From: Acidobacteriota bacterium
GTDB taxonomy: Bacteria > Acidobacteriota > Terriglobia > UBA7540
Direction: 5' to 3'
Length of the DNA: 64,000 bases
Assembly: GCA_902812415.1 (NCBI GenBank)
Contig: CADDZJ010000003.1
Location: 1 to 64,000, forward strand
The first letter of the stretch is position 1. Each line of letters opens with the position of its first letter. The translations under genes and the position numbers were made by a program. The notes beneath the pieces were generated by a model, which did no database searches, was not told the DNA's origin, and saw only the letters and a program-made list of their open reading frames with translations. This document shows, piece after piece, positions 1-8,644 of the stretch.

Positions 1-273
1 CTTAACAGCGCTCATCCCGGTCAGATTCAACGGAGCTCTCACCAAATAAGTTCCGAGCGGAAAGAAAACCGTCTCATGGCTGGCTTTCGCGGCGTTGATC
101 GCAGCCTGAATTGCCTGTGTATCATCTATCCTACCGTCACCCTTCGCCCCGAATGACCTAACATTTGAAAAAAATTGGTCTGGGCTTCCGCCACCAGCGG
201 CATCAGAAGAGGTAAAGCAGGTAGCAACAAGAAGAGACACCATCAAAATCAGAACAGTCTTAGAGAGCTCCAT
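1..273 (-). CDS. Secreted pectate-lyase-fold (right-handed beta-helix) protein, N-terminal part
   Basis: The reading frame starts at an ATG at 271-273 and runs off the left edge without a stop, so only the first 91 residues are visible. Residues 1-26 form a Sec-type signal peptide (short charged start, then a Leu/Val-rich core ending near SSDAAGG). Residues 36-80 carry NVRSFGAKGDG, DDTQAIQAAINAA and VFFPLGTYLV, the signature opening of the pectate lyase 3 / polygalacturonase-like beta-helix family. It starts 10 bp after the preceding glycosyltransferase stop and is probably the promoter-distal gene of the exopolysaccharide operon. In such loci, beta-helix proteins often act as polysaccharide lyases, hydrolases or epimerases on the exported polymer. 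The catalytic part lies outside the window, so the substrate is unknown. Confidence 0.8.
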   Translation of the reverse strand, partial: MELSKTVLILMVSLLVATCFTSSDAAGGGSPDQFFSNVRSFGAKGDGRIDDTQAIQAAINAAKASHETVFFPLGTYLVRAPLNLTGMSAVK

Positions 274-283
274 TAAGCGCCCA

Positions 284-1369
284 TTACCCCGCTACAGTCT
301 GATACGCCTTCAAGTAGCGTCTCGCGCATTCATCCCATGAAAACTGTTTGGCGCGCTCACGACCTTTGCGTTTCATTTCCGCACGAAGTTCTGGAGAACC
401 TAACACCTTTGCCAATACCATACCCAATTCCTCGGCATTTGATGGGTCGAAGTATTCGGCAGCGTCACCGGCCACTTCGGGCAACGACGCTGCCCGTGAG
501 CAAACAACGGGCGTCCCCGCCGCCATCGCTTCCAGTATAGGAAGGCCAAAGCCCTCATAAAAAGATGGAAGAACAAAAGCGTCCGCTTCCTGGTAAAGCG
601 CCAAGATTTCGTGTCTGCTCACATAACCGCGCACTTCGATGTCTTTGCCATAGGGGCTATTTTCAATCGCTGCTTGAATCCTGGTAAATCGCCGACCACG
701 CTTCCCAGCCAGAATAAGACGGTGAGGAAAATGGCTCTGGGCACGCGCCAAACTAAATCCTCGGATGAGAGTTGGCACATTTTTGCGCTCTTCTAGAGTT
801 CCGACATAAAGAACAAATGGCGCGCCTGCCTGCAGTGCTTCACCTTCGGAAGGCAGGTCTACACCGTGATAAATAACGGAAATCTTGTCTTCATCAAGTC
901 CGAACCTCTGCATGATTTCATCACGGGTAAATTTTGAAACTGCCACAATGGCCGCGCTTTTCTTCATGGCGACCCGCGTGAGACTCCTCTTGTAGATTCG
1001 GCTGCCCAATGAAAAATATGCATATGGGGAGTAGTAAGAAAGGTCATGAATGGTATTCACAACAGGTACTGAGCTTTTGAGCGGGCGGCTGAAATCAGGG
1101 CAGTGCAAAACGTCCAGATCGTACCGCATTGCCAGCCGGGGAAGCTCCATCTGCTGCCAGATTGCACGACGTACCCCCTTTAAGTTTCGAGCGTCATGTA
1201 TCAGAACATTCTCTCCTGTGGGCAATCCCTTGAACTGCGGAGGGGCTCCGAGCAAAACCCATTGGGCGCTTTCTCGCAAACCGGCGAGTGACCGGACTAG
1301 TGAGAGCGCAAAATAACCTATTCCTGTCAAGCGTGTTGAAAGGATAGAGACATCAATGCCTATGCGCAC
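284..1369 (-). CDS. Glycosyltransferase family 4 (GT-B)
   Basis: This 361-residue cytoplasmic GT-B enzyme would transfer a sugar from a nucleotide donor to the lipid-linked repeat unit of the exopolysaccharide. It begins with RIGIDVSILSTRLTGIGYF, typical of the N-terminal Rossmann domain in the mannosyltransferase-like group. The C-terminal donor-binding domain contains YVGTLEERKN and the motif PSFYEGFGLPILEAMAAG, with the E-x7-E pair that binds the donor. It follows the polymerase gene by 12 bp and precedes the beta-helix gene by 10 bp, so all three are probably co-transcribed. Donor and acceptor cannot be told from the sequence. Confidence 0.85.
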   Translation of the reverse strand: MRIGIDVSILSTRLTGIGYFALSLVRSLAGLRESAQWVLLGAPPQFKGLPTGENVLIHDARNLKGVRRAIWQQMELPRLAMRYDLDVLHCPDFSRPLKSSVPVVNTIHDLSYYSPYAYFSLGSRIYKRSLTRVAMKKSAAIVAVSKFTRDEIMQRFGLDEDKISVIYHGVDLPSEGEALQAGAPFVLYVGTLEERKNVPTLIRGFSLARAQSHFPHRLILAGKRGRRFTRIQAAIENSPYGKDIEVRGYVSRHEILALYQEADAFVLPSFYEGFGLPILEAMAAGTPVVCSRAASLPEVAGDAAEYFDPSNAEELGMVLAKVLGSPELRAEMKRKGRERAKQFSWDECARRYLKAYQTVAG

Positions 1370-1381
1370 TGGACAAAGCGC

Positions 1382-2830
1382 TCACTTCAATTCTCGGCGT
1401 ATGGGCTGCAGAAACTCATCGCGACCGGAGCCTGCGCCCCGATAAAGAAGGGCATCTCTGGAAGGCGCAGGCGGCAAGTGAACGACGGCGCGAAGTCCAT
1501 CCGATATCTTATGAAACGCAGCGGCGAACCCTCCGATAGCGAGCAATCCTACGATCTGAGGATATGCAAACGGGGCCGTAGCGCTAGACATCAGCGTTGT
1601 CACTACCCCGCACCAACTCCATGTCTTGAACGCGGCATAACAATCAAACTGCTTCAGATTCTTGGCACTATTTCTGATGTAGAGCAAGCGCTCATCAAAA
1701 AAACGCAAAACAAGCCCTAGTATTAAGCCTTCAATGGCAACTCCAGTATAGCCAAAATTTATGTACCAGTCGGCGTAGAGAACATGTGCCAAACCGGCGT
1801 GGGTTGAGGGATCGTCATTACCGACCACATGAAGCGCAAATGTGCCCCAGCGGTAATGAGAGCGAAAAGAGGATTCGTCATGGGGCAGAAAGCCCAGGAG
1901 ACCCGCGAGAATGGTCCTGCCATGAACAAAATCGTATCGATCCGCCTCAAAGTAAGCTACTGTCCAACTGGTGTCCCTGAAATTGGCAAAAAAGGTATCA
2001 CCGTAAAGAATCTCATCCTCAGTCTCGTTCCAGGAGAAGGCTGATTTGTATCGTATCGCCTGCAGGCTAGCAGCCAACACGAGGATGCCTGCACAAATTG
2101 CAAGGGTACGTGGCAGGGTCAGTTTCTTTTCTTTAGCCGAAAAATAGATCAACCCCGCGGATATAAAAGGCCCGAGGAAGGTACCGCGCGTGGCTGTCGA
2201 TAGGCTCGTGAAACAAGTAAGCCCGATTGCTATTAAGCTCAATACCTTATAGGAGCTTACCTTCCTTAGCGAGATTGCTGCCAGAAGGAAAATTATAGCA
2301 ATGCTGCTTACGGCTAGCGCTCCCAAGTATAACGAGCCTCCAAAATTTTTTGCAAGGGCAAATCGCCAGTACAAGGGGTCAGAACTGAAGAGCGGCAAGG
2401 CCCCAGCACGGTAGAAGGTGTAGAACACATAACCCTGGGCGAGAAATACCGCAAGGCAGGCGCCCACTACAACATCATTTATCGAAATGGAAGTTGGGGT
2501 AGAGGCTGAGTGAGCAAAAATCCGAATAGTGCGCGTTCCCAATAATCCACCGACAAGGTATGCAAAAATTGTACAAAGGACTCCGATAGTTGCAATCACT
2601 AAAACTTCGTCCGCGCCCCATTGAATAGTGCGGAAGTGGCGGGCTTGCCTGATAGTCGCCAGCGATTCGGGGGAAGTCGCCAGAGGGTAAGCTACATAAA
2701 TTGCCAGAATAATATTAATAAGCAGTAGAACGCCGCTGGGAAGAAAGAAAACCCCAGTCCTTTTATATTGATAATGGAAGAGAAGGCAAAGCCCGACCAA
2801 TAACCCAATGTCTAGGCCTGTCATTGTCAC
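1382..2830 (-). CDS. Wzy-like O-antigen/exopolysaccharide repeat-unit polymerase
   Basis: A 482-residue polytopic inner-membrane protein with roughly ten or more hydrophobic segments spread over the whole length, for example LDIGLLVGLCLLFHYQY at the start and VGACLAVFLAQGYVFY in the middle. The central STATRGTFLGPFISAGLIYF segment and the long polar loop before the last helices resemble the oligosaccharide repeat-unit polymerase family (O-antigen polymerase type). It would join lipid-linked repeat units on the periplasmic side. The surrounding glycosyltransferases, flippase and Wzc/Wza proteins support the role, because such a locus needs one polymerase and no other candidate is present. Wzy proteins diverge strongly, so the call rests on topology and context. 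The ATG is preceded by GAGGGGTGACA, a usable ribosome-binding site. Confidence 0.7.
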   Translation of the reverse strand: MTMTGLDIGLLVGLCLLFHYQYKRTGVFFLPSGVLLLINIILAIYVAYPLATSPESLATIRQARHFRTIQWGADEVLVIATIGVLCTIFAYLVGGLLGTRTIRIFAHSASTPTSISINDVVVGACLAVFLAQGYVFYTFYRAGALPLFSSDPLYWRFALAKNFGGSLYLGALAVSSIAIIFLLAAISLRKVSSYKVLSLIAIGLTCFTSLSTATRGTFLGPFISAGLIYFSAKEKKLTLPRTLAICAGILVLAASLQAIRYKSAFSWNETEDEILYGDTFFANFRDTSWTVAYFEADRYDFVHGRTILAGLLGFLPHDESSFRSHYRWGTFALHVVGNDDPSTHAGLAHVLYADWYINFGYTGVAIEGLILGLVLRFFDERLLYIRNSAKNLKQFDCYAAFKTWSWCGVVTTLMSSATAPFAYPQIVGLLAIGGFAAAFHKISDGLRAVVHLPPAPSRDALLYRGAGSGRDEFLQPIRRELK

Positions 2831-2993
2831 CCCTCATGCCCCAGTACAGGGGAATAGGCACCCACCCGACCCCTAAAGTTTTCGCAACTGTCACTGCTGG
2901 GAAGTAAACAACACCGTTCAAAATCTCGGAAGCTGGGCGTAGAAGCAGCTATTTGACTAACCAGAGTTACCAAAAGTAGCGAAAGAGAGAACT

Positions 2994-3875
2994 TTATTCG
3001 CACTCACGTATCCCTCTAATGCTATCGCGTATTCCAGAAGTCGATAGAAAACCGATAAGGCGACCACTAAACATGCACCCATAACGAAAGGCTTTGTGCG
3101 GCCGAACCATAGCAAGCATCGCCACAGCTCCCAATAAAGGCTTCAGAATAAAGTATAGAGTGAGGGTAATAGGGTATCGATTCTTTCTCAAAACGCGGCC
3201 CATACCGAGCGCATAACGATATGCCTTTTTGCCGTACGAAACGCCTAAACGGACATACGCTGTTTCATGGTAAACGACGAGCCCGGGTTCTGACCAAATC
3301 CTAAACCCCTTCTGCATCGCTCGAAGCAAAAAGTCCGTTTCCTCTCCCGACCCCCACCGGGTTCCCGCGCCGACACCTAGTGTCTCGTCAAAGTAACCAA
3401 CCGCCTGGGGAACATATGCTTTCATAAACAAATTCCAGGATATCGCGCTTCCCCAGACGCTTTTTTGCGTTAAATAATTATGCCGAACAAAAGCCTTACT
3501 TAAAAAGGGATTACCTTTATTATCGAGCGGTGCAACGGCCAGAATATCCCACTTCGGATCAGTTTGAAAAAGTTTACAGACGCCTTCAAGTAGGCGAGGG
3601 GGATACCAGCAGTCATCATCCGGAAATGCCACGACATCCCCAGTTATATGTTTCAAACCAACATTGCGAGCGCGGGAAAGGCCCGGCGCGGATCGCAGGT
3701 GCTTAATCGAAAACTGGGTTTCGTAGCTCTCAAGAAGCGGAATCAAACGATCATCGCGATTCTGATCCACGACAATAACTTCGTAATCCCGATACGTTTG
3801 GACCGCAAGCGAAGCAAGAAAACGCTCAGGTTCACGGATACGCCCAACACTCGCCATGATCAGAGAGAACTTCAT
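2994..3875 (-). CDS. Glycosyltransferase family 2 (GT-A)
   Basis: A 293-residue GT-A glycosyltransferase. The N-terminal KFSLIMASVGR and YEVIVVDQNRDD strands form the nucleotide-binding half, and VVAFPDDDCWYPP holds the DxD-type metal and donor site. Residues 240-290 contain hydrophobic stretches (YFILKPLLGAVAMLAM) that may attach the enzyme to the membrane. I chose the ATG at 3875: it has AGGAG eight bases upstream and overlaps the stop of the preceding gene as ATGA. A TTG two codons earlier is the alternative. The overlap suggests translational coupling with the upstream GT4. It is one of four glycosyltransferases of the exopolysaccharide locus; its linkage is not predictable. Confidence 0.85.
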   Translation of the reverse strand: MKFSLIMASVGRIREPERFLASLAVQTYRDYEVIVVDQNRDDRLIPLLESYETQFSIKHLRSAPGLSRARNVGLKHITGDVVAFPDDDCWYPPRLLEGVCKLFQTDPKWDILAVAPLDNKGNPFLSKAFVRHNYLTQKSVWGSAISWNLFMKAYVPQAVGYFDETLGVGAGTRWGSGEETDFLLRAMQKGFRIWSEPGLVVYHETAYVRLGVSYGKKAYRYALGMGRVLRKNRYPITLTLYFILKPLLGAVAMLAMVRPHKAFRYGCMFSGRLIGFLSTSGIRDSIRGIRECE

Positions 3876-4921
3876 CGGCAAATCTCCTGGAACGTTTCCC
3901 CGTAGGCAGAGGCTGTTTTTTCCCAGGAAAATCGGCGAAGATTTTCCCCTCCTCTTAAAATCAATTCTTCGCGGGCTGCGGAGCTTTCAGATAAGTGGCG
4001 AATCGCCTTTGCCCATTCCACTGAATCCTCTGGAAGGAGCCAAGCAGCGCCGCCTCCAATTTCCCGATTAATAGGCGTATCCAAAGCAAGCACCGGGCAT
4101 CCGGCCGCCATTGCTTCAAGCATTGGAAAGCCAAACCCCTCGTAACGTGAGGGGAAGAGCAATGCCAGAGCTTTTGCCAGAAGCTGAAAAAGCTCCTCTT
4201 TAGGCAATACTCCGCGCTCCTCAATAAGGCCGTTGCTCTTACGAAAGACATCCCTAAAAGAGGCATGTACATTTCCAGTAACCACCAACCGAACAGCGCT
4301 GCCTTCGGCCGCAAGTCGAGTAATAGCTGATACTGCTAGCTGGAGGTTCTTTCTGGGGCGGTGCGCACCGAGCATGACCGTGAACGGGGTAGCCTTACAA
4401 GGCAGCCGCTTCCGTAAACTTTCAAGCGTCTGAGCCGAAACGTCGAACCCCTGATGGATAACTTCGATCTTCGCGGCTACTTCAGGAAAAATTCTAATCA
4501 AGTCATTTGCGGTGGCCTCGGAGACCGCGATAATCCTGGAGGCGCGCCGCACGGATGAAGAAAAGCCTCTGGCTAAAAGCCGCTCCCTGCCGTCCAAGCC
4601 ATTCAAAAGTAGCATGTCATGCACTGTCAAGACAGACGGTTTTCGAAGCAGGTGCGGGAGGAGATGATTTGTGCCCCAGTAAAGGTCAAACGGCCAGCCA
4701 AGAGCCGGACTCAAGGCAAAAAATACCCTTCCAGTCTTCGGGATGCAAGGCCATGATACGATCCCTAGAGCGTCACCACCAGGGAACCGGTGGGCCAAGC
4801 CTCGAAAGCGGACCCTGCCCGACAGGCGCTTTACAATATTTTCCACAAACACGCCCGGACCCCAATGCCTCATCTCCGGGTCTAAAGGCCTCGCATCGAA
4901 GGCAACCGTGATTGCTGGCAT
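3872..4921 (-). CDS. Glycosyltransferase family 4 (GT-B)
   Basis: A 349-residue GT4-family enzyme. It begins PAITVAFDARPLDPEMRHWG, includes the inter-domain segment VTGNVHASFRDVF, and carries the donor-site motif FPSRYEGFGFPMLEAMAAG with the paired glutamates. The ATG at 4921 has GAGGGA seven bases upstream and gives the standard family start. An in-frame start 13 codons further upstream (4960) is possible but has no better site. The gene ends with a 4-base ATGA overlap into the downstream GT2. It probably adds one residue of the exopolysaccharide repeat unit at the cytoplasmic membrane; donor unknown. Confidence 0.85.
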   Translation of the reverse strand: MPAITVAFDARPLDPEMRHWGPGVFVENIVKRLSGRVRFRGLAHRFPGGDALGIVSWPCIPKTGRVFFALSPALGWPFDLYWGTNHLLPHLLRKPSVLTVHDMLLLNGLDGRERLLARGFSSSVRRASRIIAVSEATANDLIRIFPEVAAKIEVIHQGFDVSAQTLESLRKRLPCKATPFTVMLGAHRPRKNLQLAVSAITRLAAEGSAVRLVVTGNVHASFRDVFRKSNGLIEERGVLPKEELFQLLAKALALLFPSRYEGFGFPMLEAMAAGCPVLALDTPINREIGGGAAWLLPEDSVEWAKAIRHLSESSAAREELILRGGENLRRFSWEKTASAYGETFQEICR

Positions 4922-5001
4922 GTAACAGTCCCTCAAGGTGTGGGCTTCTGCACGGGTCATCGTCCAATCACGGACGCCGAACAGTCAGACAACCGATTAG
5001 T

Positions 5002-6060
5002 TCATTTGATCCCGTAAGCCACAATCTCCTCACCCAGCGTCTTGCGTAGCCCCAGACACAACCACTCAACGCTTGCCATGAGCCAACCATAGAGGCGAAG
5101 CGCCATCGACTGTGAGGAGTGCGGCTCGTAGTGGCCCAAACGACGAACAGCGCGGCTGGCGACGAACGCTTGGTCCGCCCATCGAGGCTCCGACGAGCAG
5201 AAAACTCGGCTGAAGCCTGCCTCGTGGAGAACTCGCGCGAGAGCAAGGGGGTTAAATATGAATAGGTGGTAAGGTGTCGCCAGCGAAACCCAGTCGCCCT
5301 CCCACAAGCGGTGCCCCAAGCTCCAAGCGTTGGGCGTTGCGAGTATTATGCGCCCTCCCGGCCTTAGCAAACGATTCGCATGTCTCAGGAAAGCAATCGG
5401 GTCGTGCACGTGTTCAATGATATGGCTCATTACGACCACATCAAAAGATTCGTCTGGAAATGCTTGCTCCGCCAGAGAGCCCGCATGAACAGTGAGACCC
5501 TTTCTCCTAGCGTTCTCAATGGCCTCTGGATCAAAGTCCACGCCTTCAACCTGCCACCCCCATTCCTGCATCAGCTTCATGGTTGTTCCCCCTCCGCAGC
5601 CGACGTCAAGCAGGCGTCCCGTGGTGTGCGTTGACAATTCTGCGAAGGGAAAGTCTGCGTCCGCCCGACGAGCTGGATGAAGGCAGGCCAGAACTCCCAG
5701 CCATCTCTCCCACCGACGCCAACCGCAGGGAAATGGATAGTCGTATTTAAGCGCCAAATAGCCGCGAGTCACCTTCTTGGAGATCGCACGAAGGGGGCTT
5801 GGATTACCTTGTGGATCCTCGTGTGTCTCGCGAAAGTAACCATAGAGTAGCGCTATGTCCTCTTCGTGAGGGGCTGGGTCAAGCCAAAGGAGATCACACT
5901 CCTTACAAGAGCACCTGCGAATAGTCCATATACCCGGACATCCATAGCGAACGTCCCTGGCATTCTCGTACAAGACTCTGCCGAAGCTTCCGCACAGATA
6001 GCAGCTCGACCGGGGGCTTGCCCTGACCTCTCCAAAATCCGTAGCAATGGTCAAGCTCAT
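5002..6060 (-). CDS. SAM-dependent methyltransferase with N-terminal Cys-rich motif
   Basis: A 352-residue class I methyltransferase. The core is GRLLDVGCGGGTTMKLM (motif I, SAM binding), then VEGVDFDPEAIENAR and FDVVVMSHIIEHVHDP, as in the Methyltransf_11/23 group. The first 60 residues hold two Cys pairs, CYLCG and CSCKECDLLWLDP, a pattern seen in sugar-modifying methyltransferases whose N-terminal element probably binds zinc. Its position inside the exopolysaccharide operon suggests O-methylation of a sugar in the repeat unit or at the chain end; that is inferred from context. It is separated by about 60-80 bp from both neighbours, which are on the same strand. Confidence 0.8.
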   Translation of the reverse strand: MSLTIATDFGEVRASPRSSCYLCGSFGRVLYENARDVRYGCPGIWTIRRCSCKECDLLWLDPAPHEEDIALLYGYFRETHEDPQGNPSPLRAISKKVTRGYLALKYDYPFPCGWRRWERWLGVLACLHPARRADADFPFAELSTHTTGRLLDVGCGGGTTMKLMQEWGWQVEGVDFDPEAIENARRKGLTVHAGSLAEQAFPDESFDVVVMSHIIEHVHDPIAFLRHANRLLRPGGRIILATPNAWSLGHRLWEGDWVSLATPYHLFIFNPLALARVLHEAGFSRVFCSSEPRWADQAFVASRAVRRLGHYEPHSSQSMALRLYGWLMASVEWLCLGLRKTLGEEIVAYGIK

Positions 6061-6121
6061 TTCCTAGAACACCCCATTTCCACCACAATCACTCGAATTC
6101 AGCCATCGTCGAACTTACCCC

Positions 6122-7174
6122 CTAAGTCAGTTTACGCAGCAGCTTCCTTAAAGGCTGAGGGAAACTTCTCGGAACTGACCACCATAGGATGAGGCGGTGA
6201 GCAAACCTCATGGGTAGCAATGCTACACACAGGCACCAAGCCACCCAGAGCACCTGCCTCCGACGACTCTTAAATTCGTCCGATCTCCAGATGCTCTCAA
6301 TGCAACCCATCGCGAGCTTGAAGAGGCGATCTCCGGGAATAGGGTGCTCTTTCGGAGCCAAACGTAAGGAGACGAGCCTAGCGCGGGCGTATTGAAATTG
6401 GCGCAGATGAAGGATCTTCTTGTCTGGAGTAAATAGTCCAAACTTTGCAGCCGTCACACTCAGCGCCTCCATGTTATTGATTCCATGCTCGATATACCAG
6501 TGAAGCCTTCTGATAGACATTGTGTCCTGATGCCAAGCGTTTGCCCCGTGGATACGATACAAACCTAAAACTGCTCGCAGGGCACCTACACCGCCATAGA
6601 AGGGTATGACTGTGTGCAGGTATCCATCCGCAGAGAGGCGGTACTTACCTTCATCGATAGGCAATGCTGCGTTCAGTGCCGAGCGCGAAAAAACGTTCCC
6701 GCTGGTCGGAGGGCCGCTATACCAACCCCTGCGGAGGAGGGCTGGGCGTACGTCGGACGGGGGAGATGGATCACGGAAACTCGGATAGAAAATGCCCAGC
6801 CTCCTTCCATCAACGTTCATACACTCCAAATGAAATTGGACCTTCGCAAATCCCGGCTCCCAGCAACTAACTACCCGTTCAATTGCGTGATCTAGTAAAA
6901 GGTCGTCGGAGTCTAGGAACATGACCAGATCTCCGTGACTTCGAGCGAACCCGGCGTTAAGCGCTGAAGCCTGACCACCGTTCTCTTTCAGGAGTGGGAG
7001 TACTCGGGTTCCAAAGGAGGCGATGACCTCACGCGAGCAATCCGTCGAACCATCATCGACGACGATCACCTCCAGGGACTTATAGGTTTGGTTTAGCGCA
7101 CTTTCGATCGTCTCGGAAAGGAAACGCCCGTAGTTATAATTGTTGATGATGATGCTGACAAGCGGCCTAAGCAT
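6122..7174 (-). CDS. Glycosyltransferase family 2 (GT-A)
   Basis: A 350-residue GT2 enzyme with a textbook N-terminus: PLVSIIINNYNYGRFLSETI, then VIVVDDGSTDCSREVI, and the DxD site LVMFLDSDDLLLDH. Residues 300-335 are hydrophobic (LWVAWCLCVALLPMRF), a likely membrane anchor. The start overlaps the flippase stop by 8 bases, so the two are probably translationally coupled. It would add a sugar to the undecaprenyl-linked repeat unit; the donor cannot be deduced. Confidence 0.85.
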   Translation of the reverse strand: MLRPLVSIIINNYNYGRFLSETIESALNQTYKSLEVIVVDDGSTDCSREVIASFGTRVLPLLKENGGQASALNAGFARSHGDLVMFLDSDDLLLDHAIERVVSCWEPGFAKVQFHLECMNVDGRRLGIFYPSFRDPSPPSDVRPALLRRGWYSGPPTSGNVFSRSALNAALPIDEGKYRLSADGYLHTVIPFYGGVGALRAVLGLYRIHGANAWHQDTMSIRRLHWYIEHGINNMEALSVTAAKFGLFTPDKKILHLRQFQYARARLVSLRLAPKEHPIPGDRLFKLAMGCIESIWRSDEFKSRRRQVLWVAWCLCVALLPMRFAHRLILWWSVPRSFPQPLRKLLRKLT

Positions 7175-8585
7175 TTCGGATTGCGCTCCACGCGCTTCGG
7201 GAGTATGTCTTCACTTGGCCCCACGTGCCAGGCCAAAGGGCTGCAACTATCAAGCCAGAGAGCGCGAATTTCCCAAGCGTACCCTGGAAGAGCGCGAGTC
7301 CTAGACATGCCGCCCAGATTCCGGCGAGGCGATAACTCATTACCCCGACCATTCTGCGCACAGAGTGATCAATAATAAAGTAACTGGCGAGGGCAGCGAC
7401 CTCCGCAAAGCCGTATCCTACCATCCCGACGTAGTGGACGAGGAAAAGTGAGGAACCAACAAATAGCACAATGTGCCCTAGGTGAAAAAGCGTGACATGC
7501 CAGTTCTTCTCCAAGACATAGAGGGTGGAAGAATGCAAATTAAACACGCTATTCGTCAGATAGCTCAGAGCCACAAAAGGGTAGACGATCATGGTTGGGA
7601 CCCATTGCGGCCCGAATATTTGACGCAGAATGAGGGGACCGACGAGACTAAAAAGGACCAACGGTGGGCCGACTGCTAGGACCTGCAGGCGCATTCCTTC
7701 GCTAATAGCCCTCCGCAATCGCGCCATATCGTACTGGAGTCTTGCTAGAGCAGCGATTGAAATGCGCCAAGCCGCGCTCCTGGCGAAACTTAGAACCTCC
7801 ACAATGCGGATCGCCAGAGCCACAAATCCCACCGCTGCACTGCCTGCGTATCGCCCAACAATCAAGGGATTCACAAGAGTGCGGAGGTTCCAGATCCATA
7901 CCGAGGCTGAGTAACCGAGACCGTAACCCAGTATCTGCTTGGTCAACCTGAGGCTGAAATGCAGCGACGGTCGGTAACGGGCGATCACAAAAAGGAGGCC
8001 AAACAACAATGCCTGTTGGCACCACCAGCCGGTAACTGGCGCCCACACATTCCGGTGGCGGAAGGCAAGGGGCAACGACACGATGTAAAAGCACGCCTGC
8101 CCGGAAAGCTCAATCAGCGCGATCCGCTTGTAGTCCAGCGCTCGCTCCAGCCGGGCGAGCGGTACTTGCCTCAGTGTTAGGAGCGGTAAACTTAAGAACA
8201 TCAAGACTGCGACCGGATAGAACCCGCTGAGTTTCATCCATCGGTTGAGAAGGGGCAGAATGGCAAAACTTATCCCTATCCCCATGGCTGCAAGGGTGAT
8301 TAGGACCGTGAAGCCCTGATGATAAACCTCCGGGCAGTCTTCGCTCTCCGGATGCCGCATCAGGTAAATCTCCACTCCCCATTGCGAGACAAGCTGAATA
8401 TAGGTCAGGACACTGAGCGCAGCGGCATAAAGGCCATAATTACTTGGCCCTATCTCCCGCAGAAGATAAATAGGTCCGAGAATACCTATCAGAAGCCCAA
8501 ATGCTTGGCGAATTGCCAAGTACCACCCACCCCGGAATATCAGAGTTCTTAAGGAGGCAGGGGTCTGCTCGTTAGGCTGTCTCAC
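7167..8585 (-). CDS. Wzx-like polysaccharide flippase (MOP superfamily)
   Basis: A 472-residue polytopic membrane protein with about 12 predicted hydrophobic segments. It starts TLIFRGGWYLAIRQAFGLL, the usual first-helix motif of the RfbX/Wzx polysaccharide transporter family, followed by GPIYLLREIGPSNYGLYAAA. It would flip the lipid-linked repeat unit across the inner membrane, between the cytoplasmic glycosyltransferases and the Wzy-like polymerase. The start codon is GTG at 8583-8585; I see no better in-frame ATG upstream. The gene overlaps the following GT2 by 8 bases. The next gene upstream, the decarboxylase, ends 59 bp away on the same strand. Confidence 0.85.
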   Translation of the reverse strand: MRQPNEQTPASLRTLIFRGGWYLAIRQAFGLLIGILGPIYLLREIGPSNYGLYAAALSVLTYIQLVSQWGVEIYLMRHPESEDCPEVYHQGFTVLITLAAMGIGISFAILPLLNRWMKLSGFYPVAVLMFLSLPLLTLRQVPLARLERALDYKRIALIELSGQACFYIVSLPLAFRHRNVWAPVTGWWCQQALLFGLLFVIARYRPSLHFSLRLTKQILGYGLGYSASVWIWNLRTLVNPLIVGRYAGSAAVGFVALAIRIVEVLSFARSAAWRISIAALARLQYDMARLRRAISEGMRLQVLAVGPPLVLFSLVGPLILRQIFGPQWVPTMIVYPFVALSYLTNSVFNLHSSTLYVLEKNWHVTLFHLGHIVLFVGSSLFLVHYVGMVGYGFAEVAALASYFIIDHSVRRMVGVMSYRLAGIWAACLGLALFQGTLGKFALSGLIVAALWPGTWGQVKTYSRSAWSAIRNA

Positions 8586-8644
8586 AGCTTAGTACGTCTT
8601 GGTAAATTCACCGAACGCTCGGTCACGGGCACAGTTAAATAGGG

